Assembly: GCA_002320455.1 (NCBI GenBank)
Contig: DCKU01000177.1
Span: forward strand, 1-5,596
Length of the DNA stretch: 5,596 nucleotides
Source of the DNA: Salinisphaera sp. UBA1666
GTDB taxonomy: Bacteria > Pseudomonadota > Gammaproteobacteria > Nevskiales > Salinisphaeraceae
Direction: 5' to 3'
Shown here: piece by piece, positions 1-5,572 of the stretch
How the letters are laid out: each line of letters starts with the position of its first letter
Numbering within the stretch: position 1 is the stretch's first letter
Notes under the pieces: model-generated
The model's input: only the letters and a program-made list of their open reading frames with translations
What the model was told of the DNA's origin: nothing
The model's database searches: none
Position numbers and translations under genes: made by a program

Positions 1-45
1 CGGCGGCCCGCGCCTTGCCTGACACGCCCGGCGCGAGCAATGCGA

Positions 46-62
46 CGTCATATCTTATGACG
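46..62. repeat. Palindrome CGTCATA-TCT-TATGACG downstream of lexA
   Basis: Perfect 7-base arms flank a 3-base centre, beginning 8 bases past the lexA stop codon. Read on the minus strand it would form a small hairpin in the lexA 3' end, but no run of T follows, so it is not a typical intrinsic terminator. Its right half lies inside the 20-base repeat at 51-70. The copy at the right end of the window keeps only one arm of the palindrome. Confidence 0.55.
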
Positions 63-70
63 ACACGCCC
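51..70 (+). repeat. 20-base repeat, left copy of an inverted pair
   Basis: TATCTTATGACGACACGCCC at 51-70 is the exact reverse complement of 5573-5592; identity ends sharply on both sides. Read from the inner edge outwards, both copies begin GGGCGTGTCGTCATAAGATA and point out of the window. That is the arrangement expected if insertion sequences flank the region and these are their terminal repeats. A dispersed intergenic repeat is the main alternative. The inner edge abuts the lexA stop codon. Confidence 0.75.
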
Positions 71-711
71 TAATGAATCGAGCGCACAATCCCTACGGCG
101 AGTCCTTCCAGCACCAGCTCGTCCTGAGTCGGGTCGATCTGAATATCGGCGTAGTCCGGATTTTCCGCACGTAGCCGAACATCACCCGTTTCGCTCTGGA
201 TGAAGCGTTTGACGGTGACTTCGTCACCGATACGAAACACGCCGATCTGGCCCTGGCGGATATCGTCGGCCGATTTCACGCCCAACAGATCGCCGTCGAG
301 GATCCCGATGCCGGTCATGCTGTCGCCGCGAACGGTCAGCAGATAATCGGCCGGACTGGTAAAGACGTCGTCGGCGATTCGTACGCGGCGCTCGATATGC
401 TCGATGGCCAGAATCGGCTCGCCGGCGGCTACTCGGCCGACTACCGGCAAGCCGGCATCGGCCTCGTCGTTAGCCGCGCGCTCGCCAACATCGTCATCTG
501 CGCCCACGAGGCGAATACCGCGGCTGCGGCGCGACCCCAGCTCAATGGCGCCCTTGCGCGCCAGCGTGCGCAGGTGAGCCTGGGCCGCGTTGGCCGAGGC
601 AAACCCCAGAGCACGGGCGATTTCGGCCCGCGTGGGCGGGGCGCCGGTGGCGGCCAACGTGTCGCGAATATAGTCGTAGACACGTTGTTGCTTTGGAGTG
701 AGCTTTTGCAT
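70..711 (-). CDS. lexA: LexA, SOS response transcriptional repressor
   Basis: A 213-residue LexA, close to the 202 of E. coli. It represses DNA-damage genes as a dimer and is inactivated by RecA-stimulated self-cleavage. The N-terminal winged helix (residues 1-70) begins MQKLTPKQQRVYDYIRD, with a recognition-helix region SANAAQAHLRTLARKGAIEL (39-58). The cleavage site VAAGEP predicts scission at Ala96-Gly97. The peptidase domain has the serine in GDSM (Ser131) and the lysine in DEVTVKR (Lys168), so the catalytic dyad is intact. The start at 711 was chosen because family homology begins there; the open frame reaches 780, but that extension would translate the operator. No Shine-Dalgarno sequence precedes this ATG. 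The C-terminus VGIVRSIH looks complete, and the stop TAG touches the 20-base repeat. An SOS box directly upstream indicates autoregulation. Confidence 0.97.
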   Translation of the reverse strand: MQKLTPKQQRVYDYIRDTLAATGAPPTRAEIARALGFASANAAQAHLRTLARKGAIELGSRRSRGIRLVGADDDVGERAANDEADAGLPVVGRVAAGEPILAIEHIERRVRIADDVFTSPADYLLTVRGDSMTGIGILDGDLLGVKSADDIRQGQIGVFRIGDEVTVKRFIQSETGDVRLRAENPDYADIQIDPTQDELVLEGLAVGIVRSIH

Positions 712-712
712 G

Positions 713-728
713 CTGTAAATATATCCAG
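713..728 (-). promoter_or_regulatory. LexA operator (SOS box) of lexA
   Basis: Read on the minus strand this is CTGGATATATTTACAG, an exact CTG-N10-CAG with the AT-rich alternating centre typical of gammaproteobacterial SOS boxes. It ends one base before the lexA ATG and covers the proposed -10 element, so bound LexA would block its own promoter. Only one box is seen; E. coli lexA has two. Confidence 0.92.
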
Positions 729-746
729 TTACAGCGCATGCGTAAA
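718..746 (-). promoter_or_regulatory. Predicted sigma-70 promoter of lexA
   Basis: On the minus strand a -35 TTTACG (741-746, 4 of 6 consensus) is separated by 17 bases from a -10 TATATT (718-723, 5 of 6). Transcription would start about seven bases past the -10, at or within a base or two of the lexA ATG (709-711). That predicts a leaderless or nearly leaderless mRNA, which fits the missing ribosome binding site. The -10 lies inside the SOS box. Confidence 0.65.
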
Positions 747-802
747 GCATAGGCGACCGGCGTGACCGGCCCCGCTGCATCGACTCAAACCCGGCCGATT
801 TA

Positions 803-862
803 TCAGTCGGCGTCCTTATCGCGCCCGATCATCGCGTAGGCCGGGTGGTTATGGATGGATGA
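803..862 (-). pseudogene. Remnant of a second folE2 3' end
   Basis: Bases 802-860 match 962-1020, the end of folE2, at 55 of 59 positions, offset by exactly 160 bases. All four differences are transitions: two are silent, one changes Glu to Gly and one Ser to Pro. In frame with a conserved TGA stop (803-805), the copy reads SIHNHPAYAMIGRDKDAD, identical to the intact FolE2 C-terminus at 16 of 18 residues. Above 862 nucleotide similarity drops sharply, with only scattered matching codons (a Phe, an Asp/Asn and a Ser). The fragment has no start and is probably not translated. It is best read as the tail of a former tandem or replaced folE2 copy, lying between folE2 and lexA. Confidence 0.8.
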
Positions 863-896
863 GAAGTCGGCTGATTCAGCGACGTCAGAGCAGGGT

Positions 897-917
897 TCCC
901 GCGACGTTGTCGCGGGA
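897..917. other. Strong hairpin downstream of folE2
   Basis: TCCCGCGAC (897-905) and GTCGCGGGA (909-917) form a perfect 9-base stem around a GTT centre. It lies 46 bases past the folE2 stop, between the real 3' end and its decayed copy. No T run follows on either strand, so it is not a standard intrinsic terminator. It may protect the folE2 mRNA 3' end, mark Rho-dependent termination, or be a protein site. Confidence 0.55.
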
Positions 918-962
918 TGCGCTCGCTGATGTCCGCCGAACTTTGAATCGAACGAAGCCCGA

Positions 963-1778
963 TCAGTCGGCATCCTTGTCGCGCTCGATCATCGCGTAGG
1001 CCGAGTGGTTATGGATGGATTCAAAGTTTTCCGAGGTCACTCGATAACTACGGAAACGCTCGTCGGCATTCAGCCGGGTGGCGATATCGCGGACGACATC
1101 CTCGACGAACTTCGGATTTTCGTAGGCGCGTTCGGTCACGGCTTTCTCATCGATGCGCTTGAGCACGCCGTAGAGCTCGCACGAGCCGCATTCCTCGGCG
1201 ATATCGATAAGTTCCTCGGCCCAGAAGAACGCATCCGCCGCCACGCGGATAGTGATCAGCGAGCGCTGGTTGTGGGCGCCGTAGTCGGAAATATCCTTGG
1301 AGCAGGGGCACAGCGTGGTGACCGGGATCTGGACCTCGACCTGGAGCTTGGACACGCCGTCCACGCGATCGCCGATAAAGCCGACCTCGTAGTCCATGAC
1401 GCCTTTTTCCCCGGTAACCGGCGCGTATTTGTCCACGAAATAGGGGAAGAACATTTCGATATGGCCGTTATTGGCCTCGAGCCGCTCGGCCATTTCCTCG
1501 AGCATGAGCTTGAAGGAGTCTGGCGTGATCTGTTGCTCGTGAGCGTTCAAGATCTCCACGAAGCGCGACATGTGGGTGCCCTTGAACTCGTGGGGCAGGT
1601 TCACGGTCATGGAGAAGGTCGCCACCGTGGACTGGTGGCCGCCCACGCGCTGGGCGATCGATACCGGATGACGGATATCGCAGATGCCGACCTTGTCGAT
1701 AGCCAGGCGCCGCGGATCAGCGCGGCCCTGAACGTCTTCGATAGATGAGGCCGACGCGTTGTTCGATGTGCTGTTCAT
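963..1778 (-). CDS. folE2: GTP cyclohydrolase FolE2 (type IB)
   Basis: A 271-residue FolE2, normal length for the family. It converts GTP to 7,8-dihydroneopterin triphosphate and formate in the cytosol, the first step of folate synthesis and of queuosine-type 7-deazaguanine synthesis. The signature TTLCPCSKDISDYGAHNQRS spans residues 154-173. By spacing to the Neisseria enzyme, Cys157, His169 and Glu211 are the expected metal ligands. The early segment VGICDIRHPVS and the C-terminal SIHNHSAYAMIERD are also family hallmarks. The ATG at 1778 (MNSTSNN) was chosen because the open frame above it gives a non-homologous Arg-rich extension. No clear Shine-Dalgarno sequence precedes it. Many bacteria induce FolE2 under zinc limitation through Zur; no convincing Zur dyad was seen here. 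A decayed copy of its 3' end lies downstream. Confidence 0.96.
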   Translation of the reverse strand: MNSTSNNASASSIEDVQGRADPRRLAIDKVGICDIRHPVSIAQRVGGHQSTVATFSMTVNLPHEFKGTHMSRFVEILNAHEQQITPDSFKLMLEEMAERLEANNGHIEMFFPYFVDKYAPVTGEKGVMDYEVGFIGDRVDGVSKLQVEVQIPVTTLCPCSKDISDYGAHNQRSLITIRVAADAFFWAEELIDIAEECGSCELYGVLKRIDEKAVTERAYENPKFVEDVVRDIATRLNADERFRSYRVTSENFESIHNHSAYAMIERDKDAD

Positions 1779-1806
1779 GAAAGCGTGCAATCGCCGAATG
1801 AATCGG

Positions 1807-1831
1807 AAAAGCCGGCGCGGCCGTCGCGCCG
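1807..1831 (-). terminator. Terminator-like hairpin between hinT and folE2
   Basis: On the minus strand a 7-base stem, CGGCGCG (1825-1831) and CGCGCCG (1813-1819) around a 5-base loop, is followed by GC and then TTTT (1807-1810). It could end hinT transcription. It sits only 28 bases above the folE2 start codon, leaving little room for a folE2 promoter between them, so it could instead be a leader attenuator. The short T run makes it weak. Confidence 0.45.
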
Positions 1832-1839
1832 ACGACAGG

Positions 1840-1856
1840 GGCGCAACAATAGCGCC
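1840..1856. repeat. Inverted repeat GGCGC-N7-GCGCC in the hinT-folE2 gap
   Basis: GGCGC (1840-1844) and GCGCC (1852-1856) flank AACAATA. On the minus strand the AT-rich centre contains TATTGT, a possible -10 (4 of 6), with TTGTTT 16 bases upstream as a weak -35. A folE2 promoter with an overlapping dyad is therefore possible. The match is poor and could be chance. Confidence 0.25.
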
Positions 1857-1879
1857 TGAGGGCGAAAAAACAAGCCTCT

Positions 1880-2221
1880 CTAGCCCGGCGGCCACTCGAA
1901 GGCGCGCCCGGCCAGTACGTGCAGATGCATATGAAAGACCGACTGGCCGGCCTTCTCGCCGTTGTTCATGGCCAGTCTGAAGGCATCGCCATAGCCTTCG
2001 TCGGCAGCCACTTTGGCGGCCGTAAGCATCATATGGCCCAATACGTCGCGGTCATCCTCGCCGGCCCGGGCCAGCATTTCGATCGGCTTTTTGGGAATGA
2101 CGAGCACGTGCAGGGGCGCCTGCGGGGCAATGTCGCGAAACGCCAGCACCGTGTCGTCTTCGTAGACGATATCGGCCTCGATTTCGCGATTGATGATCTT
2201 TGTGAATAAGGTGTCACTCAT
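1880..2221 (-). CDS. hinT: HIT-family nucleotide phosphoramidase, HinT-like
   Basis: A 113-residue histidine-triad protein from the ATG at 2221, close to the 119 of E. coli HinT. The family forms cytosolic dimers that hydrolyse adenosine 5'-phosphoramidates such as AMP-lysine or aminoacyl-AMP. The start MSDTLFTKIINREI, the segment FRDIAPQAPLHVLVIPKK (residues 28-45) and the triad HMHLHVL with His97, His99 and His101 are all visible; His99 is the expected nucleophile. The C-terminus is slightly short, ending AFEWPPG. GAGAG eight bases ahead supports this start over a GTG three codons upstream. It is transcribed away from the acyl-CoA reductase gene and toward folE2; co-transcription with folE2 depends on whether the hairpin at 1807-1831 terminates. 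Confidence 0.92.
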   Translation of the reverse strand: MSDTLFTKIINREIEADIVYEDDTVLAFRDIAPQAPLHVLVIPKKPIEMLARAGEDDRDVLGHMMLTAAKVAADEGYGDAFRLAMNNGEKAGQSVFHMHLHVLAGRAFEWPPG

Positions 2222-2247
2222 GGCTGTCACTCTCGCGCGGTGAAAGA

Positions 2248-2272
2248 CCGTATTCTGTCAGACAGGATCCGG
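2248..2272. promoter_or_regulatory. Operator-like dyad in the divergent hinT/reductase promoter region
   Basis: A 25-base imperfect palindrome centred on A2260: 10 of 12 base pairs match, with a perfect core CTGTC-A-GACAG (2255-2265). It lies in the 100-base space between two divergent genes, 50 bases above the reductase start. Size and symmetry suit a dimeric repressor. A possible plus-strand -10 TATTCT (2251-2256) overlaps its left arm. Which regulator would bind is unknown. Confidence 0.5.
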
Positions 2273-2296
2273 TGCTCGCTCAAGCTCACGGATCCG
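2266..2296. repeat. Inverted repeat GGATCCG / CGGATCC ahead of the reductase gene
   Basis: GGATCCG (2266-2272) pairs with CGGATCC (2289-2295) across 16 bases, and GTG/CAC extends the stem with one bulged G. The right arm is itself part of the palindrome CGGATCCG (2289-2296). It overlaps the right arm of the 25-base dyad and lies before the ribosome binding site, so it could be a leader hairpin or a second protein site. Confidence 0.4.
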
Positions 2297-2308
2297 CACA
2301 GGCCCGAC

Positions 2309-2314
2309 AAGGAG
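2309..2314 (+). promoter_or_regulatory. Ribosome binding site of the acyl-CoA reductase
   Basis: AAGGAG lies seven bases before the ATG at 2322, a near-ideal Shine-Dalgarno sequence and spacing. It fixes the start of the reductase. It is the strongest such site in the window, in contrast to lexA and folE2, which have none evident. Confidence 0.9.
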
Positions 2315-2321
2315 AACAACA

Positions 2322-4331
2322 ATGAATTATCTGGTGACCGGCGCGACCGGCTTTCTGGGCCGACGTTTGGTGGCCAAGCTGCTGGACCGGGCCAACAGCA
2401 CCGTATACGTGCTGATCCGCCGGGCAAGCGCGGACAAGATGGACGAGCTGCGTGATCGCCTGGGCGCCGATGAGTCACGCCTGGTGCCGGTCTGGGGCGA
2501 TATCACCAAGGACGGCGTGATCGACGACGCGGCCCGCGAGCGGCTGGCCGGCCAGATCGATCATGTCTTCCACCTGGCCGCGGTTTACGACATGAACATG
2601 TCGGATGCCACCGCGGACAGCGTCAACGTGAAAGGCACGGCCAACGTGCTGGCGCTGGCCGGGGCCCTTGCCAACGACAATAAGACCAAGCCGCGTTTTC
2701 ATCATATGTCCAGCGTGGCGGTGGCCGGTGCCGATCACGTGGGCCGTTTCTCCGACGAGATGTTCGATGTCGGCCAGCGGCTGGGCCACCCGTATTACCG
2801 CACCAAGTTTCAGGCCGAGGCGGTGGTGCGCGAGCATGCCCGGGTGCCGTGGCGGGTCTATCGCCCCGGTATGGTCGTAGGCGACTCGCAAACCGGCGAG
2901 ATCGACAAGATCGACGGGCCGTATTATTTCTTCCCGGCCATCAAGGCGCTGCGCGACCGGCTGCCCAAGTGGTTGCCGCTGCTGGGCATCGAGGGCGGGC
3001 AGATGCCCATTGCTCCGGTAGATTACGTGATTGACGCCACGGTGCATATCGCCCACAAGCGCAGCGGCGATTCCAAGGCCTATCTGCTGATTCAGGAGAA
3101 TCCGCCCACCGCCGGCGAGATGACCAAGATTTTCGTGCGGGCCGCACACGGCCCGGATGTGATCCATAACCTGCCCAGCCAGCAGTTCTCGGGGGCGCTG
3201 GAAACCCAGGTCAAGCAGATCGGTGCGAACCTGCCGGCGGCCGGATGGCTGGCCAAGCAGGTGTCGGAGCGTCTGGGGATTCCGCTATCGATTCTGGGTT
3301 ATATCAATAACCGGGCGGTCTTCGACGACGTGAACACGCGCGAGGCGCTAAAGAACAGCTCTATTCGCTGCCCGGCGCTGTCCGACTATGCCGAAACGCT
3401 GTGGCGCTTCTGGGAAATGCATCTGGACTGTGATGTAGAAGTCTCAGCATCGCTGGTGCGTCGGGCCTCAGGGCGTGTGATCGTGATCACGGGCGGTTCC
3501 AGCGGCATTGGCTTTGCCACAGCCAAAAAGCTGGCCGCCGCCGGGGCCACCGTCTGCCTGGTGGCACGCAATCCGGACAAGCTCGAGGAGGCCCGCTCGA
3601 TCATCGCCAACATCGGCACGGCCTATGCCTACTCCTGTGATCTGTCGGATCTGGCGGCTATCGACGCCTGTACCGATGCCATCCTGGCCGAGCATCATCA
3701 CGTGGATATTCTGGTCAACAACGCCGGGCATTCGATCCGGCGCTCGGTGTTCGAGTCGCTGGATCGTTTCCACGACTACGAGCGCACCATGCAGCTGAAC
3801 TACTTTGGCGCGCTGCGCATGATCTTCAATCTGTTGCCCACCATGGCCAAGCGCCGTACCGGGCATATCCTGAACGTGTCCTCGATCGGGGTGCTGACCA
3901 ACGCGCCGCGTTTCTCGGCCTATGTGGCCTCCAAGGCTGCGCTGGATGCGTTTTCGCGCTGCCTGTCCCCGGAGGTAGCCTCCCGCAATATCGATCTCAC
4001 CGCGATCTATATGCCGCTGGTGCGCACGCCCATGATCGCGCCCACCAAGCTCTACGACTACGTGCCGGCGCTGACGCCCGAGCAGGCCGCGGACATGATC
4101 GCCAACGCCATCATCGACCGGCCCAAGCGCGTGGCCTCGCCGCTGGGCACCTTCGGTCAGGTCAGCTATGCCATGTGGCCCCGGGTCAACGACTTCGTGT
4201 TGCACAAGGCCTTTCACATGTTTCCGTCGTCGAAGGCGTCGCGCGGCAAATCGGGCCCGGCCGAGAACAGCGAAAAGCTCAACGTGCCGGCCCGGCTGCT
4301 GGCCGCGATCCTGCCCGGGCCTTACTGGTAG
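2322..4331 (+). CDS. Two-domain fatty acyl-CoA reductase (alcohol-forming)
   Basis: A 669-residue fusion of two short-chain dehydrogenase folds, resembling from memory the about 660-residue Marinobacter aquaeolei Maqu_2220 reductase along its full length. That enzyme reduces fatty acyl-CoA to fatty alcohol with NADPH for wax-ester synthesis. The N-terminal domain (1 to about 370) opens TGATGFLG (residues 6-13), has HVFHLAAVYDM at 81-91 and the YxxxK pair Tyr158/Lys162. The C-terminal domain (about 384-669) has TGGSSGIG (390-397), NNAG (466-469), Ser521 and Tyr534/Lys538, then TNAPRFSAYVASK and MPLVRTPMIAPTK. The C-terminal half resembles Acinetobacter Acr1, so it probably makes the aldehyde and the N-terminal half the alcohol; this split is inferred. 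Both active sites look intact. No signal peptide is seen. No wax synthase gene is in the window. Expression may be controlled by the upstream dyads. Confidence 0.93.
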   Translation: MNYLVTGATGFLGRRLVAKLLDRANSTVYVLIRRASADKMDELRDRLGADESRLVPVWGDITKDGVIDDAARERLAGQIDHVFHLAAVYDMNMSDATADSVNVKGTANVLALAGALANDNKTKPRFHHMSSVAVAGADHVGRFSDEMFDVGQRLGHPYYRTKFQAEAVVREHARVPWRVYRPGMVVGDSQTGEIDKIDGPYYFFPAIKALRDRLPKWLPLLGIEGGQMPIAPVDYVIDATVHIAHKRSGDSKAYLLIQENPPTAGEMTKIFVRAAHGPDVIHNLPSQQFSGALETQVKQIGANLPAAGWLAKQVSERLGIPLSILGYINNRAVFDDVNTREALKNSSIRCPALSDYAETLWRFWEMHLDCDVEVSASLVRRASGRVIVITGGSSGIGFATAKKLAAAGATVCLVARNPDKLEEARSIIANIGTAYAYSCDLSDLAAIDACTDAILAEHHHVDILVNNAGHSIRRSVFESLDRFHDYERTMQLNYFGALRMIFNLLPTMAKRRTGHILNVSSIGVLTNAPRFSAYVASKAALDAFSRCLSPEVASRNIDLTAIYMPLVRTPMIAPTKLYDYVPALTPEQAADMIANAIIDRPKRVASPLGTFGQVSYAMWPRVNDFVLHKAFHMFPSSKASRGKSGPAENSEKLNVPARLLAAILPGPYW

Positions 4332-4343
4332 AGCGCAGGGCAT

Positions 4344-4382
4344 AAAAAACGCCGACGGCCCATGCGGGTGCGGTCGGCGTTT
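4344..4382. terminator. Bidirectional intrinsic terminator between reductase and aroG
   Basis: AAACGCCGAC (4347-4356) pairs perfectly with GTCGGCGTTT (4373-4382), with a small inner CCC/GGG stem in the loop. On the minus strand the stem runs into six T, a strong terminator for aroG. On the plus strand it is followed only by the stem's own TTT and C, so it is weaker for the reductase. It lies 12 bases past the reductase stop and 40 past the aroG stop. Confidence 0.88.
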
Positions 4383-4422
4383 CAAACGGGCAACCTGTGG
4401 CTGGCCCGGGCTTTGGGGCCGA

Positions 4423-5499
4423 TTATTCGGCGCTGGTATCGCCCAGCCCGCGGCGCTCGGCCACGGCGGCGGCCAAGTCACCCAGCAGTTTGTCGGTATC
4501 GTCCCAGCCCAGGCAGGCATCGGTGATCGATACGCCGTATTCGGGCGTCATGCCCGGCACGAGCTTTTGATTGCCTTCCTTGAGGTGGGATTCGATCATG
4601 ACGCCGAAGATCGCCTGCGAGCCGGCCGCGATCTGACCGCCGACGTCATCGCCGACTTCCAGCTGTTTCTTGTGCTGCTTGCGGCTGTTGGCATGCGAGA
4701 AGTCGATCATCACCACGCCCGGCAGATCGGCCTGGCCGAGCTGGGCGATGGCGCCGGCAACCGCGTCGGCGTCATAGTTGGGGCCGTTAGCCCCGCCGCG
4801 CAGGATCACGTGCGAGTCGGCGTTGCCGGCGGTCTGGAAGATCGCCGACTGGCCTTCCTTGGTCAGCGACAGGAAGTGATGGGAGTGGCGTGCGGCGCCC
4901 ACGGCGTCCACGGCGATCTTGATCGAGCCGCCGGTGCCGTTCTTGAAGCCCACGGGACACGACAGGCCCGAGGCCAGCTCGCGATGGCCCTGGGACTCGG
5001 TGGTACGGGCGCCGATCGCGCCCCAGGCCACCAGATCGGCCAGATACTGCGGCGTGATCAGATCCAGAAACTCCACGCCGGCCGGCATGCCGCGATCGGC
5101 CAGATCGGAGAGCAGTTTGCGGGCCTGACGGATGCCCTTGTTGATCTGGAACGAGTCGTCCAGATCCGGATCGTTGATCAGGCCTTTCCAGCCGACGGTG
5201 GTTCGCGGCTTTTCAAAATAGACCCGCATGACGATGATCAGATCGCGGGCATAGCGCTCGCGCAGCTCGGCCAGGCGCTCGGCGTATTCCAGCGCGGCGT
5301 CTACGTCGTGGATCGAGCAGGGGCCCACGACCACGACCAGTCGATCGTCGTCGCCCGACAACACGTTCTGAATCGCCCCGCGCGTCTCGTAGACCGTGTG
5401 CGAGGCCGCGTCGCTGACGGGCAACTCGGTCAGCAGCGTCTCCGGCGAGACCAGCTCCTGGATACCTTGGATGCGCAAGTTGTCGGTTTCGTGTTTCAT
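4423..5499 (-). CDS. aroG: 3-deoxy-7-phosphoheptulonate (DAHP) synthase, class I-alpha
   Basis: A 358-residue enzyme (E. coli AroG has 350) joining phosphoenolpyruvate and erythrose 4-phosphate into DAHP, the entry to the shikimate pathway. Key segments are GPCSIHD (59-65), VYFEKPRTTVGWKGLINDP (93-111), GARTTESQ (163-170), SCPVGFKNGT (180-189), DFSHANS (266-272) and SITDACLGW (324-332). The metal ligands Cys61, His269, Glu303 and Asp327 are all present. Effector-site positions Pro150, Leu175, Leu179, Ser180 and Ser211 match E. coli AroG and not the Trp-type AroH at 149-150, which suggests phenylalanine feedback, an inference. The start MKHETDNLRIQGIQEL at 5499 aligns with AroG; the frame continues to 5586, but that extension is not homologous. 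AAGGGA precedes the ATG by nine bases, within a hairpin. A weak extended -10 TGCTAGACT lies at 5541-5549. No TyrR-type TGTAAA-N6-TTTACA box was found. Confidence 0.96.
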   Translation of the reverse strand: MKHETDNLRIQGIQELVSPETLLTELPVSDAASHTVYETRGAIQNVLSGDDDRLVVVVGPCSIHDVDAALEYAERLAELRERYARDLIIVMRVYFEKPRTTVGWKGLINDPDLDDSFQINKGIRQARKLLSDLADRGMPAGVEFLDLITPQYLADLVAWGAIGARTTESQGHRELASGLSCPVGFKNGTGGSIKIAVDAVGAARHSHHFLSLTKEGQSAIFQTAGNADSHVILRGGANGPNYDADAVAGAIAQLGQADLPGVVMIDFSHANSRKQHKKQLEVGDDVGGQIAAGSQAIFGVMIESHLKEGNQKLVPGMTPEYGVSITDACLGWDDTDKLLGDLAAAVAERRGLGDTSAE

Positions 5500-5514
5500 G
5501 GGATGCAATCCCTT
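5500..5514 (-). promoter_or_regulatory. aroG ribosome binding site inside a small hairpin
   Basis: On the minus strand the leader reads AAGGGATTGCATCCC and then ATG. GGGAT and ATCCC form a perfect 5-base stem around TGC, and the Shine-Dalgarno AAGGGA (5509-5514) overlaps one arm. The hairpin abuts the start codon, so it could lower ribosome access. It is short and may only be weakly stable. Confidence 0.5.
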
Positions 5515-5572
5515 GCGGTGCGGGCAAAACGGCGGGTTGAAGTCTAGCAGACGTTTTCCGGGCTCCGCCCTG

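Larger units (their letters stand above)
21..70. repeat. Direct nonamer repeat GACACGCCC, two copies
   Basis: GACACGCCC occurs at 21-29 and again at 62-70, both on the plus strand and 41 bases apart. The second copy is the tip of the 20-base repeat that recurs inverted at the right end of the window. A repeated tip motif just inside a terminal repeat could be a sub-terminal transposase site, but it could also be chance in GC-rich DNA. Confidence 0.4.

Noticed and set aside
712..780. Upstream in-frame start for lexA giving 236 residues
   Set aside because: The added 23 residues are not LexA-like and would be encoded by the promoter and SOS box; homology starts at the ATG at 711.
1005..1748. 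247-codon open frame on the plus strand opposite folE2
   Set aside because: It lies wholly antisense to a gene with clear FolE2 motifs, has no recognisable domain, and is the usual by-product of GC-rich coding DNA.
1779..1879. Zur operator ahead of folE2
   Set aside because: FolE2 genes are often Zur-regulated, but no AT-rich TGTTATA-type dyad is present in this gap.
2222..2321. Small peptide frames on both strands reading RILSDRIR
   Set aside because: The identical peptide on both strands comes from the DNA palindrome at 2248-2272 and does not indicate a coding gene.
3468..4520. 350-codon open frame on the minus strand across the reductase C-terminal half and the terminator
   Set aside because: It is the shadow of the dehydrogenase domain, reads through an intrinsic terminator, is rich in His, Gly and Arg without motifs, and overlaps the end of aroG.
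4168..5547. 459-codon open frame on the plus strand opposite aroG
   Set aside because: Although longer than aroG, it has no family motifs, while the minus frame holds every DAHP synthase catalytic residue.
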